This document shows positions 1-7,137 of a stretch of 17,424 nt of DNA, in pieces. This DNA is from an uncultured Acetatifactor sp. (GTDB lineage Bacteria; Bacillota; Clostridia; Lachnospirales; Lachnospiraceae): positions 98,735 to 116,158 of the forward strand of contig CAJUJN010000004.1 of NCBI GenBank assembly GCA_910586775.1, given 5' to 3'. The first letter of the stretch is position 1. Each line of letters begins with the position of its first letter. The notes beneath the pieces are model-generated. The model was not told the DNA's origin, ran no database searches, and saw only the letters and a list, made by a program, of their open reading frames with translations. The position numbers were made by a program, and so were the translations under genes.

Positions 1-231
1 CCCCCGGAGGAGCCTGCGCCTACAGAGGAACCTGCAAATCCCCCGGAGGAGCCTGCGCCTACGGAGGAACCTGCAAATCCCCCGGAGGAGCCTGCGCCTA
101 CAGAGGAACCTGCAAATCCCCCGGAGGAGCCTGCGCCTACGGAGGAACCTGCAAATCCCCCGGAGGAGCCTGCGCCTACAGAAGCGCCTGTGCCCCCGGA
201 GGAACCTGCGCCTACAGAGGAGCCTGAAAAT
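1..231 (+). repeat. In-frame 39-bp tandem repeats (13-aa Pro/Glu stalk)
   Basis: Units begin at 1, 40, 79, 118, 157 (a 36-bp variant) and 193. The first four are identical except for one Thr codon that alternates ACA, ACG, ACA, ACG, which implies that the array grew by duplication of a 78-bp dimer. Each unit encodes PPEEPAPTEEPAN. The array continues to the left edge of the window, so the copy number is a minimum. Confidence 0.95.
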
Positions 232-1806
232 CCGGGGACGGCGGAATTCATGATTCAGAGTGTGGAGGTTACAGGGAAAGGTCATATCCGGGTCACCTTA
301 AATCAGAAGACGCAGCAGCCCCTTGCAAAGGAAGCTTTCAGCATCATATGCAACAGTGGCGGTTCCGATATGACGATACTGTCCGTGTCCACCGAGGATA
401 ATATGGTTTACAATCTGTCGACTTCCTACTACAGGGATCAGGAATACGATATAGAGATTACCCTTCCGGATGGCACGAGAATCTCCAGGGTGTTCGAATA
501 CAGGACGGACTGTGCGGAAATTTCAAGTATTAATGCTGTCCGAACGGGCGCAACGGAAGCTGCCGTTACCTATATTTCCAACGAACCCGGTACTTTTTAC
601 TACCTTTTGAGGGAAAACGGCCAGAGCCTGGCGCGTGCGGCATCTTCCCTGATGGAAGTGGCCGAAACAGCGGAAGCGGCGGAACCTACGGAAGCAGAGA
701 TCATAAACAACGGTATCAGAACGGAGATGGAGCAGCATGAGAATACCATTACCGTTACCGGCCTGAAAGAGGGCATGTCCTATACCGTATATTATGTGGC
801 TGTCAATACTGAGGAAAAGTCCACGCTGGTAAACAGCTTTTCCATTGACGGGAAAGTCCATGAAGAGACGGCGGAAGCGATCAAGGGGGCAAAGGCGTTC
901 GCGGAGAAGCTGAACGTAAACGAATACCTCTACGGTTTTGAGATAGAGTTGGAAGCCGCCACTTCGGAAGCTCTGACCATAGAGCAGTTTAACATAAGCT
1001 GCCCGCTGAACGAGACAGAGCTGGAAAAGGTCAGTACCTCGGATAACAGGACTTACCGTGTGTATATGAAGAGGGGGACGATACCCAAGGGCAATAATAC
1101 CTATACGATACTGATCAACATGAAGGACGGCACACAGCTGAAGGGTACGTGCTACCTTGATCTGGAGGCGCCTCAGGTCAGCATCTGGGACTTTGAATGG
1201 ATAGATGAGACTACGGTGAAGGTTATGGTCAACTCAAACGAAGCGGGTTTTCTCTATTATGCGATTCAGGATACGGTAGAGGGAGAGGGTACTGTCGAAG
1301 GCAAGGATCCTTCGCAGATCTATGCAGGTGGAACAAAGGTTAAGATGGGATACGGCCTGAATTATATCACCGTCCAGGGCATCCGTGAAGGGCAATGGTT
1401 CTGCTGCGCGTCGGAGGACAACAGGGAAAACAGGGAGGATTTTTACACCTACAAGAGGATTCCCGCGTACACCGCCCCGGATCCGGACCAGGCGGAATGG
1501 CCTCAGATAAGCAGTGTGACGGTTACAGGCGATAAGACATTCAAGGTTGTATTTGATAAATCAACGAATGATGTATATTATGAGAATATGGAAACGCAGA
1601 TCAGCGGGCTTGGCGGGAAGCCGTTGTTTTCGGCGACATGGGGTTCGGAAGGAGGACTTGAGAACAATGTGCTGAACTTTACATTAAAGAATCTTACCAT
1701 ACCGGAAGGCGAGTGTACTCTGACCATTGTTCTGTACGGCTTTGATGAGGAAGGTTATGTGGACGAGACAAAAAGAAAGTTTTTAACCTACAACTTCACC
1801 AGGTAG
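1..1806 (+). CDS. Partial repeat-rich secreted/surface protein (5' end outside window)
   Basis: The frame is open from base 1 to the TAG at 1804-1806, so 601 C-terminal residues are visible and the true start lies upstream; the GTG at 190 is inside the repeats and is not a convincing start. Visible residues 1-77 are Pro/Glu-rich 13-residue repeats (consensus PPEEPAPTEEPAN), as in wall-spanning stalks. The rest looks all-beta. A module at about residues 85-210 (SVEVTG, EAFSI.C, ISNEPGTFYYLLREN) is repeated at about 310-430 (FNISCPL, VNSNEAGFLYYAIQD), and a third shorter copy (SVTVTGDKTFKVVF) ends the protein. The spacing and paired Tyr residues resemble Fn3- or Ig-like bacterial surface modules. 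There is no LPXTG motif, hydrophobic tail or catalytic motif at the C terminus, so any anchor or enzymatic domain must be N-terminal and out of view. Function unknown; a surface or adhesion role is inferred. Confidence 0.8.
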   Translation, partial: PPEEPAPTEEPANPPEEPAPTEEPANPPEEPAPTEEPANPPEEPAPTEEPANPPEEPAPTEAPVPPEEPAPTEEPENPGTAEFMIQSVEVTGKGHIRVTLNQKTQQPLAKEAFSIICNSGGSDMTILSVSTEDNMVYNLSTSYYRDQEYDIEITLPDGTRISRVFEYRTDCAEISSINAVRTGATEAAVTYISNEPGTFYYLLRENGQSLARAASSLMEVAETAEAAEPTEAEIINNGIRTEMEQHENTITVTGLKEGMSYTVYYVAVNTEEKSTLVNSFSIDGKVHEETAEAIKGAKAFAEKLNVNEYLYGFEIELEAATSEALTIEQFNISCPLNETELEKVSTSDNRTYRVYMKRGTIPKGNNTYTILINMKDGTQLKGTCYLDLEAPQVSIWDFEWIDETTVKVMVNSNEAGFLYYAIQDTVEGEGTVEGKDPSQIYAGGTKVKMGYGLNYITVQGIREGQWFCCASEDNRENREDFYTYKRIPAYTAPDPDQAEWPQISSVTVTGDKTFKVVFDKSTNDVYYENMETQISGLGGKPLFSATWGSEGGLENNVLNFTLKNLTIPEGECTLTIVLYGFDEEGYVDETKRKFLTYNFTR

Positions 1807-1876
1807 GGCGTGCTTTACAGGCGCATTTGCAATCCGTCCTGGGAAGCCGATGGCTCTGCTTCGGTTTTGGGGTATA

Positions 1877-1935
1877 CTGTCAGTCCTGGTTTAGCCGGAG
1901 CACAGGATTTCCGGTATAAGCTGAAACCCTGACAG
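1877..1935. other. Nested inverted repeat / possible structured RNA
   Basis: Three nested arms pair perfectly: CTGTCAG (1877-1883) with CTGACAG (1929-1935), GGTTT (1888-1892) with AAACC (1924-1928), and CCGGA (1895-1899) with TCCGG (1910-1914). No T-tract follows on either strand, so it is not a standard terminator. It lies 70 bp after the surface-protein gene. Its role is unknown. Confidence 0.45.
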
Positions 1936-1987
1936 AAATCAAATACGGCGCGACATGAAACGCTGCTGAAGAATTGGCTTTTGCGGA

Positions 1988-2073
1988 AAGATACCGGAAA
2001 ACGATGGTATCTTCCTGCAGAAGCCTTTTTCCATCTGCACGGAAGTTTTTCCGGTTTTGGATTTGCCGGAAAA
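1988..2073. other. Two short hairpins in the intergenic region
   Basis: AAGATACC (1988-1995) pairs with GGTATCTT (2006-2013) over a 10-nt loop, and TTTTCCGG (2047-2054) pairs with CCGGAAAA (2066-2073) over an 11-nt loop. Neither has a proper U-tract. With the arms at 1877-1935 and 2180-2200 they make 1807-2280 a hairpin-rich, apparently gene-free stretch. I see no convincing coding frame there; the open frame from TTG 2077 has no ribosome-binding site. Confidence 0.35.
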
Positions 2074-2179
2074 TAATTGTTACAACTTCTTCAGGAAAAA
2101 GTCCTTAAATACAAAGGAAACGGCTTTAAACTCGTAGTGTTTATTTGCAGACACTTCCTTAATCTCTCCGGGTCTAATT

Positions 2180-2200
2180 CCCCGCAGCTTTGCTACGGGG
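2180..2200. repeat. REP-like hairpin (CCCCGCAGC / GCTACGGGG)
   Basis: A 9-bp stem with one mismatch and a TTT loop. It has the look of the short GC-rich hairpins scattered between genes of Lachnospiraceae, but dispersal was not checked. No T-run follows, so terminator activity is not supported. Confidence 0.35.
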
Positions 2201-2284
2201 AGTGTCATTATCAGGATTCATGGTCCATGAAGCAGAAAGCTCAGGCAGCAAAACATTTTCACCGAAAAAAGTAAACCGGATTAC

Positions 2285-2313
2285 TTGACACATCCCGGAT
2301 TTGATTGTAGATT
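2285..2313 (+). promoter_or_regulatory. Candidate sigma-A promoter for the mfd transcript
   Basis: A perfect -35 TTGACA (2285-2290) is followed after 17 bp by TAGATT (2308-2313, 4 of 6 to consensus). Transcription would start near 2320 and give mfd a leader of roughly 400 nt containing the whole 39-bp repeat array. No better promoter was seen between the array and mfd. Confidence 0.5.
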
Positions 2314-2411
2314 GTAGTAGGAAGATCCCCGACGCCATGGAAGGCAATACCCGCGGAAAATGTGAAAAAGGACATGGGCGGATATCGGAGAAGGGCAGCA
2401 GGGAGAAGGAA

Positions 2412-2645
2412 GTACAGACTTTGACGCAGTAAGGCGCAGTGAGGACAGAGCGCAGGCTTTGAGAGCGGCAGGGAGCAGTGAGAAGGAACCGCAGGCTTTG
2501 AGAGCGGCAGGGAGCAGTGAGAACAGACCGCAGGCTTTGAGAGCGGCGGGGAGCAGTGAGAAGGGACCGCAGGCTTTGAGAGCAGCGGGGAGCAGTGAGA
2601 AGGGACCGCAGGCTTTGAGCGCAGTAAGGCGCAGTGAGAACAGAT
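2412..2645 (+). repeat. 39-bp minisatellite, six units, upstream of mfd
   Basis: Units begin at 2412, 2451, 2490, 2529, 2568 and 2607. The inner four are nearly identical (core GCAGGCTTTGAGAGC), while the outer two share a different middle (GCAGTAAGGCGCAGTGAG). The period is a multiple of three, so several frames stay open. The plus-strand frame ending at 2647 reads as 13-residue repeats (ALRAAGSSEKGPQ type) but has only a TTG start and no ribosome-binding site. A partial unit continues to about 2665. I treat it as non-coding leader DNA; a real peptide is not excluded. Confidence 0.85.
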
Positions 2646-2698
2646 AGCGGGTTTTGAGAACGGAAAGGCCATCGGAGGGATTCCGTTGTGTCAGGAAC

Positions 2699-2704
2699 AG
2701 GAGG
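2699..2704 (+). promoter_or_regulatory. Ribosome-binding site of mfd
   Basis: AGGAGG lies 11 nt before the ATG at 2716. It fixes the mfd start although the frame context upstream is repetitive. Confidence 0.7.
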
Positions 2705-2715
2705 CAGAGTAAGAA

Positions 2716-5700
2716 ATGCAGGCATTACTGGCGCCGCTTCAGGAGTTGGCGGAATACGGCAATATCAGAGAGGCTATCAGAAAACGGGCAGGGAAACCGG
2801 ACAGCCAGGGGGCGGTGGCGGCGCTCACCGGGTGTGTGGACTCCCAGAAACTGCATATGATCTATGGATTGAGCGATGGTTTTCGGATTAAAGTCATCGT
2901 TACTTACAGTGACATAAAAGCGAAGGAAATATACGAGGAATATAAATTTTATGACAGAAATGTCATGTTGTACCCGGCAAAGGACCTGATTTTTTTTCAG
3001 GCAGATATCCACGGCAACCAGCTGGTGAAGGAGCGTGTGAAGGTACTGCGCAGGCTGATGGAGAGAAAGCCAATCACCATTGTCACCACCTATGCCGCGC
3101 TGATGACGCCTCAGGCCATGTGGGACAGGGAGACGGATGTCATCGATGTGGAAAAGGGAGGTACCCTGGACGAGGCGAAGCTGTGCGAGCGCCTGGTGGC
3201 CATGGGCTATGAGAAGACTTATCAGGTGGAAAGTCCGGGACAGTTTTCCGTCCGGGGCGGCATTGTGGATATTTTTGACCTGACGGAGGAGAACCCTTAC
3301 CGGGTGGAGCTGTGGGGGGATGAGGTGGATTCCATCCGCAGCTTTGACATCCTCAGCCAGCGTTCCATCGAGAACCTGGAAAGCATCAGCATCTTTCCGG
3401 CCGCGGAATTTGTCTTGGAGGAGGAGCGGATCCGCAGGGGGCTGAAAAAGCTGGAAGAAGAAGCCGGGAAGCAGGAGAAGCTGTTCCGGGATTCTTTCCG
3501 CACGGAGGAAGCTCACCGGATTGCGGTCCAGGTGAAGGAGCTGAAGGAACAGCTTCTGGAATTTCAGGCACAGGTGAATCTGGAGGGGTATATCAAATAT
3601 TTTTATGAGGACACGGTGACGCTGCCGGAGCTGCTGGTGCGTATGGCAGGGGGCGGAGGAGCTGTCGGAAGCGGGAATGCGCTGCCTGTGTTCTTTATAG
3701 AAGAGCCTAACCGTGCCAGGGAGCAGGCGGAAGCCGTGGAACTGGAATTCCGGGAGAGCATGACTCAGCGCGCGGAAAAAGGATACATCCTTCCGGGCCA
3801 GATGGACATTCTCTACAGCGGGGAACAGGTGGCTGCGGCTCTGCTTTCCGGAAGCGTAATCACCATATCCACCATGGACACCAGAGGTTATTTCAAGGCG
3901 GATTTGCGGACGGATGTATCAGCCAGAAATGTGGCGCCGTACAACAACAGCTTTGAAGCCCTGGTAAAGGATTTGAAGATGTTCCGCAGAAGCGGCTACA
4001 GGGTGCTGCTTTTGTCCGGCTCCCGTATGAGGGCGAAGCGCCTGGCGGAGGATTTGCGGGATCAGGAGATTTCCGCCGTGTACACGGAGGACCCCCTGCG
4101 GGAGGTGCTTCCCGGGGAGGTGCTCACTTACTACGGCCATGTAAACAAGGGCTTCGAATATCCCATGCTGAAATTCGTGGTGCTTTCGGAGACGGATATT
4201 TTCGGCGCCGAGAAAAAGAAGAAAAAATCGAAAAAGCTTTACCAGGGTCAGAAGATAAAGGATTTTAACGAACTGAAAGTCGGAGACTATGTGGTTCATG
4301 AGAGCCACGGTCTGGGTATTTATCAGGGGATTGACAAGGTGGAGATGGAGGGTGTGGTGAAGGACTACATCAAGATCGAATACCGGGACGGGGGAAATCT
4401 CTACGTCCTTGCCACCGGGCTTGACGTCATCCAGAAATATGCCTCCGCCGATGCGAAAAAGCCCAGGCTGAACAAGCTGGGCTCCAAAGAATGGGAGCGC
4501 ACCAAGACGAAGGTTCGAAGCGCCGTCAACGAAGTGGCAAATGACCTGGTGGAGCTCTATGCCCTGCGGCAGCAGAGCCAGGGGCATCCCTTTGAGAAGG
4601 ACACGGTATGGCAGCGGGAGTTCGAGGAGATGTTTCCCTTTGAGGAGACGGAGGATCAGCTTGCCGCCATCCAGGACACCAAAGCGGATATGGAGAGCAC
4701 AAAGATTATGGACAGGCTGATCTGCGGCGATGTGGGCTACGGCAAGACGGAGATTGCCATCCGGGCCGCTTTCAAGGCAGTGCAGGAGGGAAAGCAGGTG
4801 GTGTACCTGGTGCCCACCACCATTCTGGCACAGCAGCATTATACCACCTTTGTACAGCGCATGAAGGATTATCCCATCCGGGTGGACCTGATGAGCCGTT
4901 TCCGGACGCCGGGGGAGATCAAAAAGACGGTGAAGGATCTGCTGAAGGGCCAGGTGGATATCGTCATCGGCACCCACCGGGTACTGTCGGCGGACATACA
5001 GTTCAAAGACCTGGGGCTGCTGATCATTGACGAGGAACAGCGCTTCGGCGTGACCCACAAGGAAAAGATCAAGAAACTGAAGGAGAATGTGGACGTGCTG
5101 ACGCTGACTGCCACGCCCATTCCCAGAACCCTTCACATGAGCCTCATCGGTATCCGGGATATGAGCATCCTGGAGGAACCGCCGGGAGACAGGCAGCCCA
5201 TCCAGACCTTTGTGTGCGAATATAACGAAGAACTGGTGCGGGAGGCCATCTCCAGGGAACTGGTGCGGGGCGGTCAGGTTTATTATGTGTATAACAGAGT
5301 GAACAATATTGCGGATATCACTGCACAGATTGCCGCGCTGATGCCTGAGGCTGTGGTGTCCTTTGCCCATGGCCAGATGAAGGAGCATGAACTGGAGAAA
5401 ATCATGTATGATTTCATCAACGGGGAGATTGATGTGCTGGTGGCCACCACCATCATTGAGACAGGCCTGGATATCTCCAATGTAAATACCATGATCATCC
5501 ACGATTCCGATAATCTGGGTTTATCTCAGCTCTATCAGCTCAGGGGCAGGGTGGGGCGTTCCAACCGGACAGCCTATGCTTTCCTGATGTATAAAAGGGA
5601 CAAGATGCTCAAAGAGGTGGCGGAAAAGCGGCTTGCCGCCATCAGGGAATTCACGGATCTGGGCAGCGGCTTCAAGATCGCCATGCGGGACCTGGAGATC

Positions 5701-6315
5701 AGAGGCGCCGGGAACCTGTTGGGGGTGCGCCAGCATGGGCATATGGCGGCTGTGGGATACGACCTGTACTGCAAGATGCTGAATGAAGCCGTGCAGACAT
5801 TGAAGGGCGGGAGAGCGCCTCAGGATTTTGCCACCATGATCGACCTGGATGTGGATGCTTTTATTCCGCCAACTTATATTGTCAACGAGGTGCAGAAGCT
5901 GGATATCTATAAAAGGATTGCCGGTATTGAGAATGGTAAAGAAAGGGATGACATGAAGGATGAGCTGCTGGACCGCTTCGGAGAGATTCCGAAGTCAGTG
6001 GACAATCTGCTCCGCATCGCGCTGATCCGGGTGGCGGCTCATAAGCTGTATGTGACGGATATAAAAGGAAAGAACGAAAAAATTGCCATTACCTTCCGCC
6101 CGGACGCGGATCTCGACCCGGCCAGGGTTCCCGAACTTCTGAGAAAATATGGCAGGGACCTTGCCTTTACGGCATACGGCAAGCCCTTTCTCACCTGCAA
6201 GTATAAGAAAACGGGGCTGGTGGAGAAGGATGCGGAGCTGCTCCTGTGCAAAACCGAGGAGCTTTTGGAGGAAATGAAGATACTACAGGAAGCAGGTGCG
6301 GCTTCCTGTAGTTGA
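2716..6315 (+). CDS. mfd: Transcription-repair coupling factor Mfd
   Basis: Mfd is a DNA translocase that binds RNA polymerase stalled at lesions, removes it using ATP, and recruits UvrA to start nucleotide excision repair in the cytosol. The 1199-aa length is normal for the family. The N-terminal third is the UvrB-like module (VESPGQFSVRGGIVDIFD near residue 175). The CarD-like RNA-polymerase interaction domain begins near 522 (VGDYVVHESHGLGIYQGID). The RecG-like translocase follows, with Walker A GDVGYGKT (671-678), DEEQ box (772-775), TATPIPRTLHMSL near 798 and motif VI region QLRGRVGRSNRTAYAF from 941. The TRCF C-terminal domain closes the protein. No frameshift or missing motif was seen. 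The start is set by AGGAGG and by the typical MQALLAPLQELAEY opening. pth, the usual upstream neighbour in Firmicutes, is absent. The very end of the gene forms one arm of a hairpin. Confidence 0.98.
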   Translation: MQALLAPLQELAEYGNIREAIRKRAGKPDSQGAVAALTGCVDSQKLHMIYGLSDGFRIKVIVTYSDIKAKEIYEEYKFYDRNVMLYPAKDLIFFQADIHGNQLVKERVKVLRRLMERKPITIVTTYAALMTPQAMWDRETDVIDVEKGGTLDEAKLCERLVAMGYEKTYQVESPGQFSVRGGIVDIFDLTEENPYRVELWGDEVDSIRSFDILSQRSIENLESISIFPAAEFVLEEERIRRGLKKLEEEAGKQEKLFRDSFRTEEAHRIAVQVKELKEQLLEFQAQVNLEGYIKYFYEDTVTLPELLVRMAGGGGAVGSGNALPVFFIEEPNRAREQAEAVELEFRESMTQRAEKGYILPGQMDILYSGEQVAAALLSGSVITISTMDTRGYFKADLRTDVSARNVAPYNNSFEALVKDLKMFRRSGYRVLLLSGSRMRAKRLAEDLRDQEISAVYTEDPLREVLPGEVLTYYGHVNKGFEYPMLKFVVLSETDIFGAEKKKKKSKKLYQGQKIKDFNELKVGDYVVHESHGLGIYQGIDKVEMEGVVKDYIKIEYRDGGNLYVLATGLDVIQKYASADAKKPRLNKLGSKEWERTKTKVRSAVNEVANDLVELYALRQQSQGHPFEKDTVWQREFEEMFPFEETEDQLAAIQDTKADMESTKIMDRLICGDVGYGKTEIAIRAAFKAVQEGKQVVYLVPTTILAQQHYTTFVQRMKDYPIRVDLMSRFRTPGEIKKTVKDLLKGQVDIVIGTHRVLSADIQFKDLGLLIIDEEQRFGVTHKEKIKKLKENVDVLTLTATPIPRTLHMSLIGIRDMSILEEPPGDRQPIQTFVCEYNEELVREAISRELVRGGQVYYVYNRVNNIADITAQIAALMPEAVVSFAHGQMKEHELEKIMYDFINGEIDVLVATTIIETGLDISNVNTMIIHDSDNLGLSQLYQLRGRVGRSNRTAYAFLMYKRDKMLKEVAEKRLAAIREFTDLGSGFKIAMRDLEIRGAGNLLGVRQHGHMAAVGYDLYCKMLNEAVQTLKGGRAPQDFATMIDLDVDAFIPPTYIVNEVQKLDIYKRIAGIENGKERDDMKDELLDRFGEIPKSVDNLLRIALIRVAAHKLYVTDIKGKNEKIAITFRPDADLDPARVPELLRKYGRDLAFTAYGKPFLTCKYKKTGLVEKDAELLLCKTEELLEEMKILQEAGAASCS
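6283..6311 (+). other. Perfect 11-bp hairpin in the last codons of mfd
   Basis: CTACAGGAAGC (6283-6293) and GCTTCCTGTAG (6301-6311) pair perfectly over a 7-nt loop, ending two bases before the TGA. No U-tract follows directly. It sits just before the terminator at 6320 and could protect the transcript 3' end. Confidence 0.6.
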
Positions 6316-6319
6316 ATGC

Positions 6320-6341
6320 GGCGCAAAGGGATGCGCCTTTT
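6320..6341 (+). terminator. Rho-independent terminator of mfd
   Basis: GGCGCA and TGCGCC form a 6-bp GC-rich stem with a 6-nt loop, followed by TTTT, five bases after the mfd stop. Short but of standard form. Confidence 0.65.
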
Positions 6342-6357
6342 ATCTGCCGAACAAACG

Positions 6358-6385
6358 TTTTGAGGGAGTTTTATTGCCCTCAAAA
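6358..6385. promoter_or_regulatory. Perfect inverted repeat upstream of the 33-aa gene
   Basis: TTTTGAGGG (6358-6366) and CCCTCAAAA (6377-6385) are perfect 9-bp arms around a 10-nt spacer. It could be a bidirectional terminator arm or an operator. A weak extended -10 (TGGTATCCT, 6388-6396) starts just after it, and the 33-aa gene follows 57 bp downstream. Confidence 0.4.
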
Positions 6386-6442
6386 TATGGTATCCTCTGT
6401 TCAACAGAAAACAAATCTGATTTTGGACAGGAGGTAAGCTGT

Positions 6443-6544
6443 ATGAAGGGATACAATACGTCAGACGGATACATGGGACTGGTGGATGGCAGATATGTTT
6501 TATTCGCCAGCGAGGCGGATTACAGAGAATATATGGAAGAGTGA
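6443..6544 (+). CDS. 33-aa acidic small protein downstream of mfd
   Basis: ATG 6443 is preceded by a textbook AGGAGG (6429-6434) with 8-nt spacing and ends at TGA 6542-6544. The product is 33 residues, opening MKGYNTSDGYMGLVDG and closing with an acidic, Tyr-rich tail (SEADYREYMEE). There is no signal peptide, membrane segment or Cys motif. It follows the mfd terminator and has its own upstream inverted repeat, so it may be transcribed separately. No function can be assigned. The strong ribosome-binding site and compact, non-repetitive sequence make it a credible real gene. My impression that similar mini-proteins occur in other Lachnospiraceae is unverified. Confidence 0.65.
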   Translation: MKGYNTSDGYMGLVDGRYVLFASEADYREYMEE

Positions 6545-6597
6545 TGCAAAAACTTATTCGCACTGCGCGGTTTCCGCAGGCAGGAGGCAGGAATTTT

Positions 6598-6657
6598 ACA
6601 GTAAACCCCCATGTAACGTGCTGCTCCACCGTGCATGAAAGTCTGGGGGTTTACTGT
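6598..6657. repeat. Perfect 14-bp inverted repeat (possible mobile or dispersed element end)
   Basis: ACAGTAAACCCCCA (6598-6611) and TGGGGGTTTACTGT (6644-6657) are exact reverse complements separated by 32 bp. The outer sequence carries no T-run. The following bases to about 6725 look non-coding and of the type found repeatedly between genes in Lachnospiraceae; dispersal is an impression and was not tested. Confidence 0.55.
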
Positions 6658-6725
6658 GGATGCACACAAACCGCAAGGCGTGCCGCCTTTGGGCATGCGG
6701 TCTGGCGCACAGCTGTCTAGCAAAG

Positions 6726-6882
6726 ATTCGAAGGAAAACGGGAATCGTATATCAGCAAAACTGCCTGGACGACATAATGACGGTGAGGGAAAATCTGATG
6801 TACAGAGGGATTCTGCACGGGGCGTCCAGGAGGGAGGCCCGCTCACAGTGCAGCAAGCTGGGGGAGATATTGAAATACTTTT
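6726..6882 (+). pseudogene. Fragment of an ABC transporter ATP-binding protein
   Basis: In the frame running from 6660 to 7076, bases 6726-6882 encode the Q-loop region of an ABC-2/drug-type ATPase: RRKTGIVYQQ, then NCLDDIMTVRENLMYRG, then an acidic helix rich in Arg and Glu. This is the stretch that normally lies between Walker A and the LSGGQ signature. Walker A is missing upstream, where the inverted-repeat element begins, and the signature, Walker B and H-loop are missing downstream, where the frame runs into unrelated sequence up to 7076. It is therefore a relic of a larger gene. Short low-quality frames on the minus strand over the same bases are shadows. Confidence 0.6.
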
Positions 6883-7127
6883 GCCCATATTCCCGGAACG
6901 GACGGATGTCATCTGCCATGAATGGGCTGTGCTCATGGGAAAATACCTGCGTGTTCCGCTGGCCGGTATGGGTGGGTTTCCCGCATTTGGGAGACGTTTC
7001 AGCGTTTTCCGCGGCAAATTTACTTTCTGCAGGCAGTTCCCTGCATTTGGGAGACGGTGTGTTGTCCGGAATCTGACGTAATTACGGGGCTGCGAGGCGC
7101 AATAAAATAACCTACAAAGACAAAACG
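6883..7127. other. Non-coding stretch with a short direct repeat
   Basis: No convincing gene. GCATTTGGGAGACG occurs at 6983-6996 and again at 7043-7056, exactly 60 bp apart. A weak -10 (TAAAAT, 7103-7108) without a good -35 lies just before the LysR gene. Confidence 0.4.
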
Positions 7128-7137
7128 AGGAAAACGG

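Noticed and set aside
2459..2647. Plus-strand 62-aa repeat peptide (ALRAAGSSEKGPQ units)
   Set aside because: TTG start with no ribosome-binding site; the upstream frame has no ATG. Kept only as part of the repeat description.
2174..2725. Minus-strand frames of 183 and 137 aa with Cys-His repeats over the 39-bp array
   Set aside because: The repeat period is a multiple of three, so open frames arise automatically. No ribosome-binding site or conserved domain supports them.
3919..5502. 527-aa minus-strand frame
   Set aside because: Complete antisense shadow of mfd with low-complexity His/Leu composition and no domain.
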